A DNA stretch of 64,000 nucleotides from Nitrospira japonica (GTDB lineage Bacteria > Nitrospirota > Nitrospiria > Nitrospirales > Nitrospiraceae): assembly GCF_900169565.1 (NCBI RefSeq), contig NZ_LT828648.1, positions 2,950,501-3,014,500 on the forward strand, given 5' to 3'. The position numbers were made by a program, and so were the translations under genes. Below, piece after piece: positions 34,685 through 43,335 of the stretch. Each line of letters opens with the position of its first letter. The first letter of the stretch is position 1. The notes below the pieces were generated by a model that saw only the letters and a program-made list of their open reading frames with translations, was not told the DNA's origin and ran no database searches.

Positions 34685-36307
34685 ATGCCACCCGTCAATC
34701 GCTCCCATGTCATGTCCGCCGTGCTGGCCACGGTGGTCGGATGCTCGACCATCGCATCCGTCACGCCGTTCACGGCTTCGGCCGCCGATACGCTCTTCCT
34801 CAAATCGCCGAGAACTCCGTCTCGGGCCGACGATTCATTCATTCGAATGTTTCCCGGGCTTCCACCCTTTGCCGCTGCGACCGACGAAATGAGGGACAAG
34901 GCGAAGAAGGTCGGCGAAGCCGGAGGAATACTCGATGCGATGGATCTGTTGACCGATCCGGTTCAATCCATCACCAACCCGGCCGTGTTCAGCCCGAACA
35001 ATCCCGACAATCCCAATATGACAGCGGGTATGACCTTTCTTGGTCAGTTCATCGATCACGACCTAACGCTCGATCCCAAGTCGCCGTTGCTGCAGAACGC
35101 CGATCCCCGACGCACCACGAACTTTCGCACCGCAGCCTTCGACCTCGACAGCCTGTACGGCCAGGGTCCGCAGGACTCGCCGGAACTCTATGACCGGAGC
35201 TCCGGCGACATCAAGTTGCGCGTGGACGTATTGCCGGGGGCCGAGGCGGTGTCGCGCAAAGGGGCGACCCGCTATGATCTGCCGCGCGACGCCAGCAACA
35301 ATGCCGTAATCGGCGACAGTCGAAACGATGAGAACGTCATCATCAGCCAGTTTCATGTGGCGATGCTGCGCTTTCACAATGCGGTGATCGACAATCTGCG
35401 CGCCAAGCCGGAACTGGCAAAAGCCTCGCCGGATCGGGTGTTTCAAATGGCGCAACGCTTGGTCCAATGGCACTATCAATGGATCGTCCTCCACGAGTTC
35501 CTTCCGATCACGATCGGACAAGGCCGCGTGGATGACATCCTGCGACGCGGCACGACGTTCTACAACGGGGACGACGCGCGGTTCAGAAATTTGCGCGGCA
35601 ATCCGCAGATCCCGGTGGAATTCTCGGTGGCCGCGTACCGCTTCGGCCACTCCCAGGCTCGCCCGAGCTATCGCCTGAACTTCGGGCCGGACGGCGGGAA
35701 TCCGTTCTTTGTGTTCATTTTCGAGGACAGCAACGACCCGAACGATCCTGATCCGGCCGATCTGCGCGGAGGCAAGCGTGCCGCGCGCCGGTTCGTGGAC
35801 TGGCAGACCTTCTTCAATTTCGGGGACGGCAACGTGCGTCCGAACAAGCGGATCGACGCCAAGCTGTCCACGCCTCTGATGCACTTGCTGGGTATGCGCG
35901 GTCCGGCTCCGGGCATGCCGCAAGACGGGGTGCAATCGCTGGCATCACGCAACCTGATGCGACACGTCAACTTCGGATTGCCGTCCGGACAGGCGATCGC
36001 CCGGGTGATGGGCGTGCAGGTGCTCACGCCGGCTCAACTGACGGAATTGCAGCCGTATAGCATGGATCGGAGTACGCCTCTCTGGTACTACATCCTCAAA
36101 GAGGCCCAGGTCTTGGAAAGCGGGCTCCGGATGGGACCGGTGGGTGCGCGGATCGTCGGGGAGGTATTCATCGGCCTGCTCAGGGCGGACCGGAGTACAT
36201 ATTTGAGTGTGGATCGGAACTGGAAACCGACCTTGCCGTCGGCGACTCCGGGCGACTTCAAGGTCACGGACCTGCTCCGACTTGCCGGTGTGGTTCCGCC
36301 GCTGTGA
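34685..36307 (+). CDS. Animal-type haem peroxidase, exported
   Basis: 540 aa from ATG 34685 with AAGGAGGA upstream. After a signal peptide comes an An_peroxidase domain: TFLGQFIDHDLTLD with the distal His and calcium/haem-linking Asp (about residue 124), FDLDSLYG, and AAYRFGHSQARP with the proximal His (about 320). Bacterial relatives are peroxidockerin-like enzymes that use hydrogen peroxide to oxidise halides or organics. A periplasmic or secreted place fits oxidative defence or competition. It stands alone. Confidence 0.9.
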   Translation: MPPVNRSHVMSAVLATVVGCSTIASVTPFTASAADTLFLKSPRTPSRADDSFIRMFPGLPPFAAATDEMRDKAKKVGEAGGILDAMDLLTDPVQSITNPAVFSPNNPDNPNMTAGMTFLGQFIDHDLTLDPKSPLLQNADPRRTTNFRTAAFDLDSLYGQGPQDSPELYDRSSGDIKLRVDVLPGAEAVSRKGATRYDLPRDASNNAVIGDSRNDENVIISQFHVAMLRFHNAVIDNLRAKPELAKASPDRVFQMAQRLVQWHYQWIVLHEFLPITIGQGRVDDILRRGTTFYNGDDARFRNLRGNPQIPVEFSVAAYRFGHSQARPSYRLNFGPDGGNPFFVFIFEDSNDPNDPDPADLRGGKRAARRFVDWQTFFNFGDGNVRPNKRIDAKLSTPLMHLLGMRGPAPGMPQDGVQSLASRNLMRHVNFGLPSGQAIARVMGVQVLTPAQLTELQPYSMDRSTPLWYYILKEAQVLESGLRMGPVGARIVGEVFIGLLRADRSTYLSVDRNWKPTLPSATPGDFKVTDLLRLAGVVPPL

Positions 36308-36330
36308 ACTGACGCGCGCGGATGGACTGA

Positions 36331-36816
36331 TCAGTGGGAGGCTGCGGCGCCTGTTTGAGGCGCCGCAGCGGCAGGCGCCGATTCCTTGCGGCCCCAATTG
36401 GTGGCCGTGACGCAAATTCCCGCTTCCCGATCCTGAACAGGAATGTCCCGGACCGTCACCAGAGCCCCGCCGCGGGCATCGTTCGTCCAGATACGGAATG
36501 CAGTGGTTTTCGATTGGACACTGCTGACGTACACGGTGGTAAACGCCAAGGTCGTCAGCGCGATACCGTTCTGATCCAGTGTCGGTTCCCGGTAGGATAC
36601 TTCCATCTTGTTCCTGCCTTCCGGGAGCGACATTGTGACGGTGGGACAGCCGGAAGGGAGGACAGGGTCGAGGGTCGTCTCTTTTCTGAGTTCGTTGCTC
36701 GAAGCGTTCTTTTCGAGGACCTTCGAATCGAACGTCTGGCAACCGGCGGAGAGGAGTCCCAGCGCCAACAGGGTCAATGTTCTCGCTCCATCGAACATCC
36801 AGTGATATTTTTTCAT
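36331..36816 (-). CDS. Lipoprotein of unknown function
   Basis: 161 aa. Lipobox LGLLSAGC near residue 26. The mature domain is beta-rich (TVYVSSVQSKTTAFRIW) with two further Cys, and the tail is Ala-rich. I recognise no family. The tail codons form a perfect inverted repeat at 36342-36368. It converges on the haem peroxidase gene. Confidence 0.6.
   Translation of the reverse strand: MKKYHWMFDGARTLTLLALGLLSAGCQTFDSKVLEKNASSNELRKETTLDPVLPSGCPTVTMSLPEGRNKMEVSYREPTLDQNGIALTTLAFTTVYVSSVQSKTTAFRIWTNDARGGALVTVRDIPVQDREAGICVTATNWGRKESAPAAAAPQTGAAASH
36342..36368. terminator. Perfect 10-bp GC hairpin between convergent genes
   Basis: CTGCGGCGCC (36342-36351) and GGCGCCGCAG (36359-36368) form an uninterrupted stem around a 7-nt loop, just after the peroxidase stop and inside the 3' end of the converging lipoprotein gene. 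There is no T-run, so an intrinsic terminator role is likely but not certain. Confidence 0.4.
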
Positions 36817-36820
36817 AACC

Positions 36821-37279
36821 TCAATATGTCTCCCGGTCTGAATTCGCCGCCTGACGGCATGGAACGTCCCGACCCTCTTCCAAGTCTTGGAGATCGGCCC
36901 AACTCGTGAGATCGGTTCGTGAAGGATCGACGGCGTCCCGATAGGCGTCGAACCGCTTCTGACTGTCCGTCGAACTCGGTCCTCTCAGCAACAGTGCCCT
37001 ATTCCACTGATCCACTTCGGATTGAGGCCGAGGCGTAGCTGTTCTTTGGAACCAGGCGATCATTTCTTCATCGGTTCGCGAAGCGGTCACCGCTTCGGTA
37101 AATTGCTCGGCCGTCACTCCTGCGAACTCCATCAGCCGCTTGTCCAGGGGGCAGGGGTAGATGTATTCGCCCTCCGTACCGGCCAACACTGCCCGGCACT
37201 TATCGATCATGCGCGCCAGATGCACATACCCTCCGAGGGTCACCCGCATGCTCCTCGGGAACGAGGTCCTGAGATCCAT
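36821..37279 (-). CDS. DUF5069-family protein
   Basis: About 152 aa from ATG 37279 (GTG at 37285 is possible). It has the family start LRTSFPRSMRVTLGGYVHLARMIDK, with the catalytic-looking KCRAVLAG next and EEMIAWFQR in the C-terminal half. Function of the family is unknown. It begins within about 8 bp of the stop of the DUF3386-like gene, so the two are probably co-transcribed. Confidence 0.8.
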   Translation of the reverse strand: MDLRTSFPRSMRVTLGGYVHLARMIDKCRAVLAGTEGEYIYPCPLDKRLMEFAGVTAEQFTEAVTASRTDEEMIAWFQRTATPRPQSEVDQWNRALLLRGPSSTDSQKRFDAYRDAVDPSRTDLTSWADLQDLEEGRDVPCRQAANSDRETY

Positions 37280-37286
37280 AAGCACG

Positions 37287-37961
37287 TCACAGGAGCTTAT
37301 GATTGGAAAAGGTGAGGCTCTTGACCGTCACCCGGCCGTTCTCGTAGCTGATGATCCGTCTGGTTCCGGGCAAATCGGAGTTGCCGATCCGCACGTGGCT
37401 GTCGCTGAAGCTTTCGACGTTGTTCAACTTTCCATCCTTGGGAGCATAGTAGTACACCGTATATCTCGTCGTGAGATTCTTGCCATCCTGGGTGACGGCG
37501 CTGTCCTCGACGTTGATCGTGAATGCGAACGGAGCCATCCCGGGATGGGCCATCGTTCGGTTGATCTGGGTGATCCGGTCGTTCTTCAACCGATAAAAAG
37601 AGTTGGAACCGTGTATGTTCAACTTGATGCCGAGCGGATGCCCGTCTTCCTCCATCGTCAGAGAGTACTTCCCGTCGGACTCTTCAAAACTGCGCGGGCC
37701 GCGATGCACAGCGATCATACCCAGCTGCTCCTGTGCCCACTTTTGAATGTCGGCGTCCGGCAGTTGCACCGAAACCTCGCGCGGACCTTTGACCATGATC
37801 GGGCCGGCGCTCTCGGCTCCGTCGACATTGACGGTCAGATCGGCCGTAAACCCCTTGAAGTCCTTCTGCCAGCGGGCGGTGTTCTCGAATGCCTTTCGCA
37901 AGGCTTCACGTGCGCGTGGATCGTCGGCTACGGTCGGTTGCTGCGGCGTATGTGCATCCAT
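37287..37961 (-). CDS. DUF3386-like protein
   Basis: 224 aa from ATG 37961 with GGAG upstream. The pattern of a leading helix (REALRKAFENTARWQKDF) and then a beta-rich body (FTADLTVNVDGAESAGPIMV, later RRIISYENGRV) matches DUF3386, best known from cyanobacteria. No signal peptide. Function unknown. A plus-strand frame over the same bases is a shadow. Confidence 0.7.
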   Translation of the reverse strand: MDAHTPQQPTVADDPRAREALRKAFENTARWQKDFKGFTADLTVNVDGAESAGPIMVKGPREVSVQLPDADIQKWAQEQLGMIAVHRGPRSFEESDGKYSLTMEEDGHPLGIKLNIHGSNSFYRLKNDRITQINRTMAHPGMAPFAFTINVEDSAVTQDGKNLTTRYTVYYYAPKDGKLNNVESFSDSHVRIGNSDLPGTRRIISYENGRVTVKSLTFSNHKLL

Positions 37962-38174
37962 GGGGTTCTCCAAAAGAATAAAGGTCTATGGTCAACGAGA
38001 AGCATTCCTTCCCGATTATACTCGTCTTGCGGAAGCCTGCTCAATGGGACCCGAGTTATCCGGGCAGACTCGACGTTTTCAAATGACTTCCGACTCTGTT
38101 ATAGTTCCGTAATTTTTTTGGATCTCCCTCCCGGCGAGGGAGCTGCACTGATATAGATATCGGGGGAAGCGAGA

Positions 38175-38510
38175 ATGGAACGAAGGGCGGCGTCGCATAC
38201 CGAAGAAGAAGAGATGAACCAGCGGCGGCGTCTTCTGAACGCCGCGAAAAAGGGCGACCAGAAGGCCGTGGCCAAACTCTTTGAATTGTACCAAGTTCGT
38301 GTCTACAACAGCGAGATGGTCACCAAACTCAACCGCGCGGCCGGTACGCACAAGTTACAGAGCAAAGGGGCTCCCGGGAAACAACCCAAGGGAGCCGTGC
38401 CCGCGAAGAATGCTCCCGCGAAAGGCAAGCATCAACAGGTGAAGGATGCTCCGCAGAAGAAGTCCGGCCCTCTTCAGACGAAAGACCGCGCGGCAAAACA
38501 CAAGAAATGA
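38175..38510 (+). CDS. Small protein with Lys/Ala/Pro-rich tail
   Basis: 111 aa from ATG 38175, with GGGGGAAG upstream. The N-terminal half is a short acidic then basic helix resembling the start of sigma-70-like or ankyrin helical repeats (RRRLLNAAKKGDQKAVAKLFELY). The C-terminal half is low-complexity Lys/Ala/Pro/Gln sequence like histone H1 tails. It may bind DNA or RNA. Function unknown. Confidence 0.6.
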   Translation: MERRAASHTEEEEMNQRRRLLNAAKKGDQKAVAKLFELYQVRVYNSEMVTKLNRAAGTHKLQSKGAPGKQPKGAVPAKNAPAKGKHQQVKDAPQKKSGPLQTKDRAAKHKK

Positions 38511-38520
38511 TGCGGCCCGG

Positions 38521-38817
38521 CTATTGAATCGCCACGCGTAACCCGCCGTTGCCCAGTTTTCCGGCAATCTCCTCCGCCTGCTTCCACGCGCCGGTGAAGA
38601 CGACGGCCTCGCCGTGATGATCGATCTTCCAGGCCAATTCAAAGGCTCTGGACGCGGTCATGCCGGGAATACATTCGCAGAACAGCCCGATAACCTGCTG
38701 GTACGTGTGGCAGTCACAATTGTAGACGATGACGCGGGCTTCGAGGCCGTCGCCTGCGCTGGTCGAAGGCGTTTCAGTCGTCAGAGGCGTCGCGACTGGG
38801 GTAGGGGATTCGGCCAT
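38521..38817 (-). CDS. ClpS-like adaptor with Cys substitutions
   Basis: 98 aa from ATG 38817; longer frames upstream lack support. After a Ser/Thr/Pro-rich N-terminus comes a ClpS fold: VIVYNCDCHTYQQVI, then ECIPGMTASRAFELAW, IDHHGEAVVFTG and KQAEEIAGKLGNGGLRVAI. In canonical ClpS the binding pocket is NDD; here it reads NCDC, while the pocket His is kept. Classical ClpS hands N-degron proteins to ClpAP. The extra CDC and CEC pairs hint at metal or redox control. No clpA is adjacent. Confidence 0.8.
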   Translation of the reverse strand: MAESPTPVATPLTTETPSTSAGDGLEARVIVYNCDCHTYQQVIGLFCECIPGMTASRAFELAWKIDHHGEAVVFTGAWKQAEEIAGKLGNGGLRVAIQ

Positions 38818-39056
38818 AGACTTCGGGATTCTAGCAGAGTTGCACGCCACGATTAACATCCGGTTCGAAAAAGACTCGAGGCCGCCACGGATCCCTCTCC
38901 TTCCCCGGCATCGTCGATCGCCTGTCTCTCCGAATCTGTTTCCTGACGTTGGTGTTGGCCCGCTTCTTCCAGTGCGCACGCGTCATGCGTCTTCATTCCC
39001 GGGATCGATCGCCGTATTCATCGACAAAGCCTGGGACCCATGCTAGGGTGCCGCCC

Positions 39057-40130
39057 ATGAAGGATCTGTTCAGATCCTGGCTCGACATCCTGCTGATCTT
39101 TGTCCCGGTCTCCGTAGGTCTGGAACTCATCCACGCCGATCCGCTCGCAATATTCATCTGCTCGGCTCTCGCCATCATTCCTCTTGCGGGGGTTCTAGGG
39201 CGCGCAACCGAACACCTGTCCGCGCACGTCGGGGAGGGAATCGGAGGTCTGCTCAATGCTTCCCTCGGCAATGCCGCGGAGTTGATCATCGCGCTGGCCG
39301 CACTACGAAACGGTTTGCACGACGTCGTCAAAGCATCCCTCACCGGCTCGATCCTCGGCAACATCCTGCTGGTTCTCGGGGCCGCCATGATCGCGGGCGG
39401 CGTGAAGTACGAGCGTCAGAAGTTCAACCAAACGGCCGCCGGAATGGGAGCCAGCCTGCTGCTCCTCGCCGCAGTCGGTTTGATCATCCCCGCGCTCTTT
39501 CATCTGACGGCGGCCTCTCAAGGGGCAGCGGTTGAACGTGAATTGAGCTTGGAAATCGCCATCGTCCTATTTGCAATTTACGTCTTGAGTCTCGTGTTTT
39601 CCTTGAAGACCCATCGCCATGTCTATACCGGCGAAGAACATGGACCGGCCGATCTCGGGGAGACCCCATGGACGCAGACGAAATCAACCGTCGTGTTGGG
39701 AGTGGTCACGGTCCTGATTGCCGTCATGAGCGAGACGCTGGTGGGGGCGTTGGAACCGGCTGCCCACCGGCTCGGGATGACGCAACTCTTCGTCGGTGTC
39801 ATCCTGGTGGCGTTGGTCGGCAATGCCGCCGAGCATTCGACCGCCGTCATGGTCGCGATGAAGAATAAAATGGATCTGGCGCTGAGTATTGCCGTGGGAT
39901 CCAGCCTTCAGATTGCTCTTCTGGTTGCGCCGCTCCTGGTGTTTGCCAGCTATCTCTTCGGCAAACCGCTCGACCTGATCTTCACCCCGTTCGAGGTTGC
40001 TTCCGTTACCATTTCCGTTCTGATCGTCGGATTCGTCGCGATGGACGGGGAATCACATTGGATGGAGGGAGTCATGCTGGTGGGTGTCTACGCGATGCTG
40101 GCGGTGGCGTTTTTTTTCCTGCCCGCCTAA
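39057..40130 (+). CDS. Calcium/proton antiporter (CAX family)
   Basis: 357 aa with about 10-11 membrane helices in two homologous halves. The alpha-repeat motifs are [20 protein letters not shown] and [18 protein letters not shown], with the acidic residues that bind calcium. An acidic linker ([13 protein letters not shown]) separates the halves. The inner-membrane protein expels calcium in exchange for protons. ATG 39057 fits the family's start ([19 protein letters not shown]). Confidence 0.93.
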   Translation: MKDLFRSWLDILLIFVPVSVGLELIHADPLAIFICSALAIIPLAGVLGRATEHLSAHVGEGIGGLLNASLGNAAELIIALAALRNGLHDVVKASLTGSILGNILLVLGAAMIAGGVKYERQKFNQTAAGMGASLLLLAAVGLIIPALFHLTAASQGAAVERELSLEIAIVLFAIYVLSLVFSLKTHRHVYTGEEHGPADLGETPWTQTKSTVVLGVVTVLIAVMSETLVGALEPAAHRLGMTQLFVGVILVALVGNAAEHSTAVMVAMKNKMDLALSIAVGSSLQIALLVAPLLVFASYLFGKPLDLIFTPFEVASVTISVLIVGFVAMDGESHWMEGVMLVGVYAMLAVAFFFLPA

Positions 40131-40141
40131 GAGCCGGCGGA

Positions 40142-40441
40142 CTAGAATCGATCCATGTCGATGACTTCCGTGGCATCCCACAGATTCTTGTTTTCCGCGT
40201 CGGCAAGGGCCTTCTGCCGATCCTCTTCCGTCTCATCGCCATAGTGGCCCGGCGAAGTCGGCTTGGCCGCGGGATCGGACTGCGTGGCCGGCGCAGCCGT
40301 ACGGCGACGCTTCTTGCTTGGATCCATGTTCACAGGCACGTGGCGCTCCTCCAGCTCTCCGATCCAGTTTCCACTTCCGGGGAAGGAAAAGTCAATCGCG
40401 TCCACCTCATCAGTAGAGGAGTTCGGCGACGTGGTCCGCAT
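40142..40441 (-). CDS. Hypothetical acidic protein (99 aa)
   Basis: A soluble protein, Asp/Glu-rich, with a basic patch (DPSKKRRRTAAPA) near the middle and an acidic C-terminus (NKNLWDATEVIDMDRF). The start at 40441 lies inside the end of hemW, 32 bp before its stop, which suggests coupling. No ribosome site decides the start. No family recognised. Confidence 0.45.
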   Translation of the reverse strand: MRTTSPNSSTDEVDAIDFSFPGSGNWIGELEERHVPVNMDPSKKRRRTAAPATQSDPAAKPTSPGHYGDETEEDRQKALADAENKNLWDATEVIDMDRF

Positions 40442-41543
40442 AGAGCCGGCCTTTGGCGGTCAATCTGGTATATCGATCCACTTCTTCGATCAGGCGCTCT
40501 TCGCGTAAGTGCTTGAGCGCGTGCTCATGACCATAATTCCCGCTATGGGCCGAGAGACTGGCCGTCGGAATTCCCTGGAGCAATCTCAGTCCGAAGATGA
40601 CGGAATCCCTCAGCTTCTCCGGATCGGATAAGACGGCATGGTCTGACAGCGGCAATCGCTGCGCAGCCAAGTCCCTCTGATAGATATTCAAATCAGCCGT
40701 TTTGCCGAACCGGCTCCCATCCACGAACGACTGCGCGCTGGGCCCGAGACCCAGATACTCGCCATGCGTCCAATAGAGAAGATTGTGTCGGCACATGCGA
40801 TCCGGTTTGGCATAGTTCGAAATCTCGTACCGGATATAACCGGCCTCATGAACCGTGGCGTCCGCCGCCTGTTCCATGGCGACCTGCAGCCCTTCGTCAG
40901 GAGGGAGACATCGACCGGATTCGACGTCGGAAGCCAATGCCGTTCCCGGTTCAATGGTCAGTGCATAGCACGAGAGGTGTGAGGGCGTCAGGTCCAAACA
41001 CTGTTCGAGCGTCGAGAGCCAGCTGGCCACCGATTGGCCAGGAAGCCCGTACATCAGGTCCAGATTGACATTCGTGAAGCCCGCCCGGCGGGCATGCCGC
41101 ACGGCGGTTACCGTTTCGCCGGCAAGGGCCGAACGCCCGATGCGGGCCAGCTCGGTGTCCTCCATCGATTCGGCACCGAAACTTACCCGCGTGAATCCGG
41201 CGCCGAGCAGCGTCGAAAGATCGTTCATCGTGACCGTGGACGGATGGGCTTCGATCGTGACTTCGCAATCAGGCAACAGATCAAAATGATTTCGGATGCC
41301 GTCCAGAATACCGGTGAGATCCGACGTCTCCAAGGCCGTGGGGGTTCCACCCCCAAAATAGACCGAAGACAGCGGCCGTCCCTGTATGGCCTCCTGGCGC
41401 GCGTGCAATGCGATTTCGGTGTGCAGCGCAGCCAAAAATCTCCCCGCTGCGGCCGGATGATGGACTTCCAGATAAAACGCGCAGAAATCGCACCGGCGGC
41501 GACAGAAGGGAATATGGACATAGAGGCCGAAGGGCCGGCTCAT
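40410..41543 (-). CDS. hemW: HemW-like radical SAM haem chaperone
   Basis: 377 aa from ATG 41543. The radical SAM CxxxCxxC motif is CRRRCDFC (C14, C18, C21), followed by GGGTPTAL, EAHPST and the HemN C-terminal domain. The fourth Cys that typifies coproporphyrinogen dehydrogenase HemN (CxxxCxxCxC) is replaced, since the motif continues AFY, which fits HemW, a haem-insertion factor. It overlaps its upstream neighbour by 4 bp (ATGA). Confidence 0.9.
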   Translation of the reverse strand: MSRPFGLYVHIPFCRRRCDFCAFYLEVHHPAAAGRFLAALHTEIALHARQEAIQGRPLSSVYFGGGTPTALETSDLTGILDGIRNHFDLLPDCEVTIEAHPSTVTMNDLSTLLGAGFTRVSFGAESMEDTELARIGRSALAGETVTAVRHARRAGFTNVNLDLMYGLPGQSVASWLSTLEQCLDLTPSHLSCYALTIEPGTALASDVESGRCLPPDEGLQVAMEQAADATVHEAGYIRYEISNYAKPDRMCRHNLLYWTHGEYLGLGPSAQSFVDGSRFGKTADLNIYQRDLAAQRLPLSDHAVLSDPEKLRDSVIFGLRLLQGIPTASLSAHSGNYGHEHALKHLREERLIEEVDRYTRLTAKGRLYADHVAELLY

Positions 41544-41812
41544 GACGGGATACGGAACGGTTGCGGGCCGGAAAAATCCCGCGATACCACGATCTCGATT
41601 TCGTCGGCCGGGGAGATTCCGCGATTGCGGATATGCGCGTTCCAGGCCGGATGTCGTCGAAGCGACTCGAACACATCCTTCAGCAATTCCGGTTTGATCC
41701 GCCCTTCCCACTCACGGGCCCAGGCGAATTCGTCCTCCTCGCCGTCGAAGTCGTCGGGGAAGGATACCTCGAGGCTGAAACGAAGGCGAAACGTCTTTTC
41801 TTCCCGGTGCAT
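41540..41812 (-). CDS. Hypothetical protein (90 aa) coupled to hemW
   Basis: From ATG 41812 (frame open to 41920, but the fmdB promoter lies there). A soluble acidic protein with an alternating beta pattern (TFRLRFSLEVSFPDDFDG), a helix (ELLKDVFESLRRHP) and a final strand (EIEIVVSRDF). No family recognised. Its stop overlaps the hemW start, so they are co-translated. Confidence 0.6.
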   Translation of the reverse strand: MHREEKTFRLRFSLEVSFPDDFDGEEDEFAWAREWEGRIKPELLKDVFESLRRHPAWNAHIRNRGISPADEIEIVVSRDFSGPQPFRIPS

Positions 41813-41827
41813 CGGTTTCTCGGCAGA

Positions 41828-41856
41828 TTGCAAGGTCAACCGGACGAATCTATAAT
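41828..41856 (+). promoter_or_regulatory. Promoter of the FmdB-like gene
   Basis: TTGCAA (41828-41833), 17-bp spacer, TATAAT (41851-41856), 26 bp before the gene; a strong ribosome site (AAGGAGCACC) follows. Confidence 0.65.
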
Positions 41857-41881
41857 GACGCTCCGACAAAGGAGCACCACT

Positions 41882-42106
41882 ATGCCTATCTTCGAATATG
41901 TCTGCCGCGAATGCAATCACCGATTCGAACTGCTGGTTCAGGGAGCCATGCAGCCGGCCTGCCCTCAGTGCCGTTCAACCGACCCGGAGAAGCAATTCTC
42001 CGCGTTCGGGGTCGGCGCGACCGAATCCTGGGCAACCTCCTCGGGAGGCGGCGCCTGCGGGAGCTGCGGTGATCCGCGAGGTCCCGGAGCCTGCTCAATG
42101 AATTGA
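41882..42106 (+). CDS. FmdB-family zinc-ribbon protein
   Basis: 74 aa. It has the FmdB start PIFEYVCRECNHRFEL with CxxC (C8, C11) and CPQC (C27, C30) forming a zinc ribbon, then a Gly/Ser/Cys-rich tail (GGGACGSCGD). Family members are small putative regulators. ATG 41882 is well supported. The next gene begins 3 bp after the stop. Confidence 0.9.
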   Translation: MPIFEYVCRECNHRFELLVQGAMQPACPQCRSTDPEKQFSAFGVGATESWATSSGGGACGSCGDPRGPGACSMN

Positions 42107-42108
42107 CC

Positions 42109-42429
42109 ATGGACTCGGAAGAGCAGACATTGCAGGAGGCCATCGCCGCCATCGCGCAATCCGACCCTTTGGTCAAGCTTCTGCAGCAGGTGAAGGTAGG
42201 CCGCATGAAGCCTACGGATCCGGGATTGGCGGCCGTGACCGAATCCTGGCTTGCGACCTACCGAAAGGCCGTCATGGTCGAGGGGCTGACCAAGCAGGCT
42301 CTCAGGCGAATCAACCCGGAGCCCCGCCTGGCTCTCTTGATCGAAACCGGTATCATCACATCCTCTCATCCCTTCGTCTCAGCCCTCGTGTCGAATTTCG
42401 AACAGGCCCTCGATCGGGCTAATGACTGA
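42109..42429 (+). CDS. Helical hypothetical protein (106 aa)
   Basis: ATG 42109. The protein is almost entirely alpha-helical (SEEQTLQEAIAAIAQSD, EQALDRA), without signal peptide or cysteine. No family recognised. It sits between fmdB-like and an exported protein in one tight plus-strand run; its end overlaps the next start by 8 bp. Confidence 0.6.
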   Translation: MDSEEQTLQEAIAAIAQSDPLVKLLQQVKVGRMKPTDPGLAAVTESWLATYRKAVMVEGLTKQALRRINPEPRLALLIETGIITSSHPFVSALVSNFEQALDRAND

Positions 42430-43102
42430 CTTCACCCTACGGCACATTGCGCTCGCCACTCTTTGTCTTGGCGCACTCCTTTCGACTCTCAATGTCGCCG
42501 CTCAGGACCTGAACGGAAGGGGGCCCCTGCATATCGTATCCGACCCTGCAGAGATCACGGCATTTCTTCCCCCCTCCACGCATCTCATGCTGGAACCGTC
42601 GTCGATCGAACGGTTCTTGGACCAGCTCGACGAGCGGCCTCCGGACTGGAAGACCGTCTACGGTCAAGGACATCATGATCCCGGGCACGACGACCGACTG
42701 TTCGCGCTCAATCGCGAACGCGATAGGCGACGCGAGGGAAATCCGGCGCTGTCATGGCTCGTTGCGTTCGCCTGGATCGGCGAACTGTCTCCCTTCGATC
42801 CGCAGCTTGGCGGATTTCCCGTCGCCCTCGGACCGAAATTCATCCCGACTCGATGGGGCGTAGTCCGCTTCAAAGCGGAGGAGCCGCCGGGCAATCTGGT
42901 CGTGGTCGCCGACGAAGCGTCCGCCGGGATACTGAATGCGGAATCTGGCCGGACGCTCCCGGCAAACATCAATGTCCTCATGACCGGACGGCTGGTGCCG
43001 GACGAATCGCTGGTGTACGATTTTTCACATGAGGAGGAAGGCCTGGGACTCATCATGCCATTCGTCCGCGTGGAGCAGGTCCATTATGTTCTGATGCGGT
43101 AA
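42422..43102 (+). CDS. Exported hypothetical protein (226 aa)
   Basis: A signal peptide (LATLCLGALLSTLNVAAQ), then a mixed domain with an acidic/His cluster (GHHDPGHDDR) and a beta-rich end (GVVRFKAEEPPGNLVVVAD, VYDFSHEEEGLGLIM). I recognise no family. The His/Asp cluster could bind a metal. The ATG overlaps the previous gene by 8 bp. Confidence 0.6.
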   Translation: MTDFTLRHIALATLCLGALLSTLNVAAQDLNGRGPLHIVSDPAEITAFLPPSTHLMLEPSSIERFLDQLDERPPDWKTVYGQGHHDPGHDDRLFALNRERDRRREGNPALSWLVAFAWIGELSPFDPQLGGFPVALGPKFIPTRWGVVRFKAEEPPGNLVVVADEASAGILNAESGRTLPANINVLMTGRLVPDESLVYDFSHEEEGLGLIMPFVRVEQVHYVLMR

Positions 43103-43335
43103 CGACACATCGCTTTCACCTACGCATTTACCCACCGTCGAGTTCTGAACGCCTGAGGCCCAAAACCATACAGTGCAGGGGTGCGGACCATCGGCATCAC
43201 CCGGCGCGCTATGGCCGGACAATCTCCGCATTCCCATCGCTTCCTACCGGAACGGTAAGCAAGACGGCAGGGTATCGGACTTGCTGATTCACGACTTCCC
43301 AGCGTGGGTTTGTCAGCGGGCTGACACGGAGGTCG

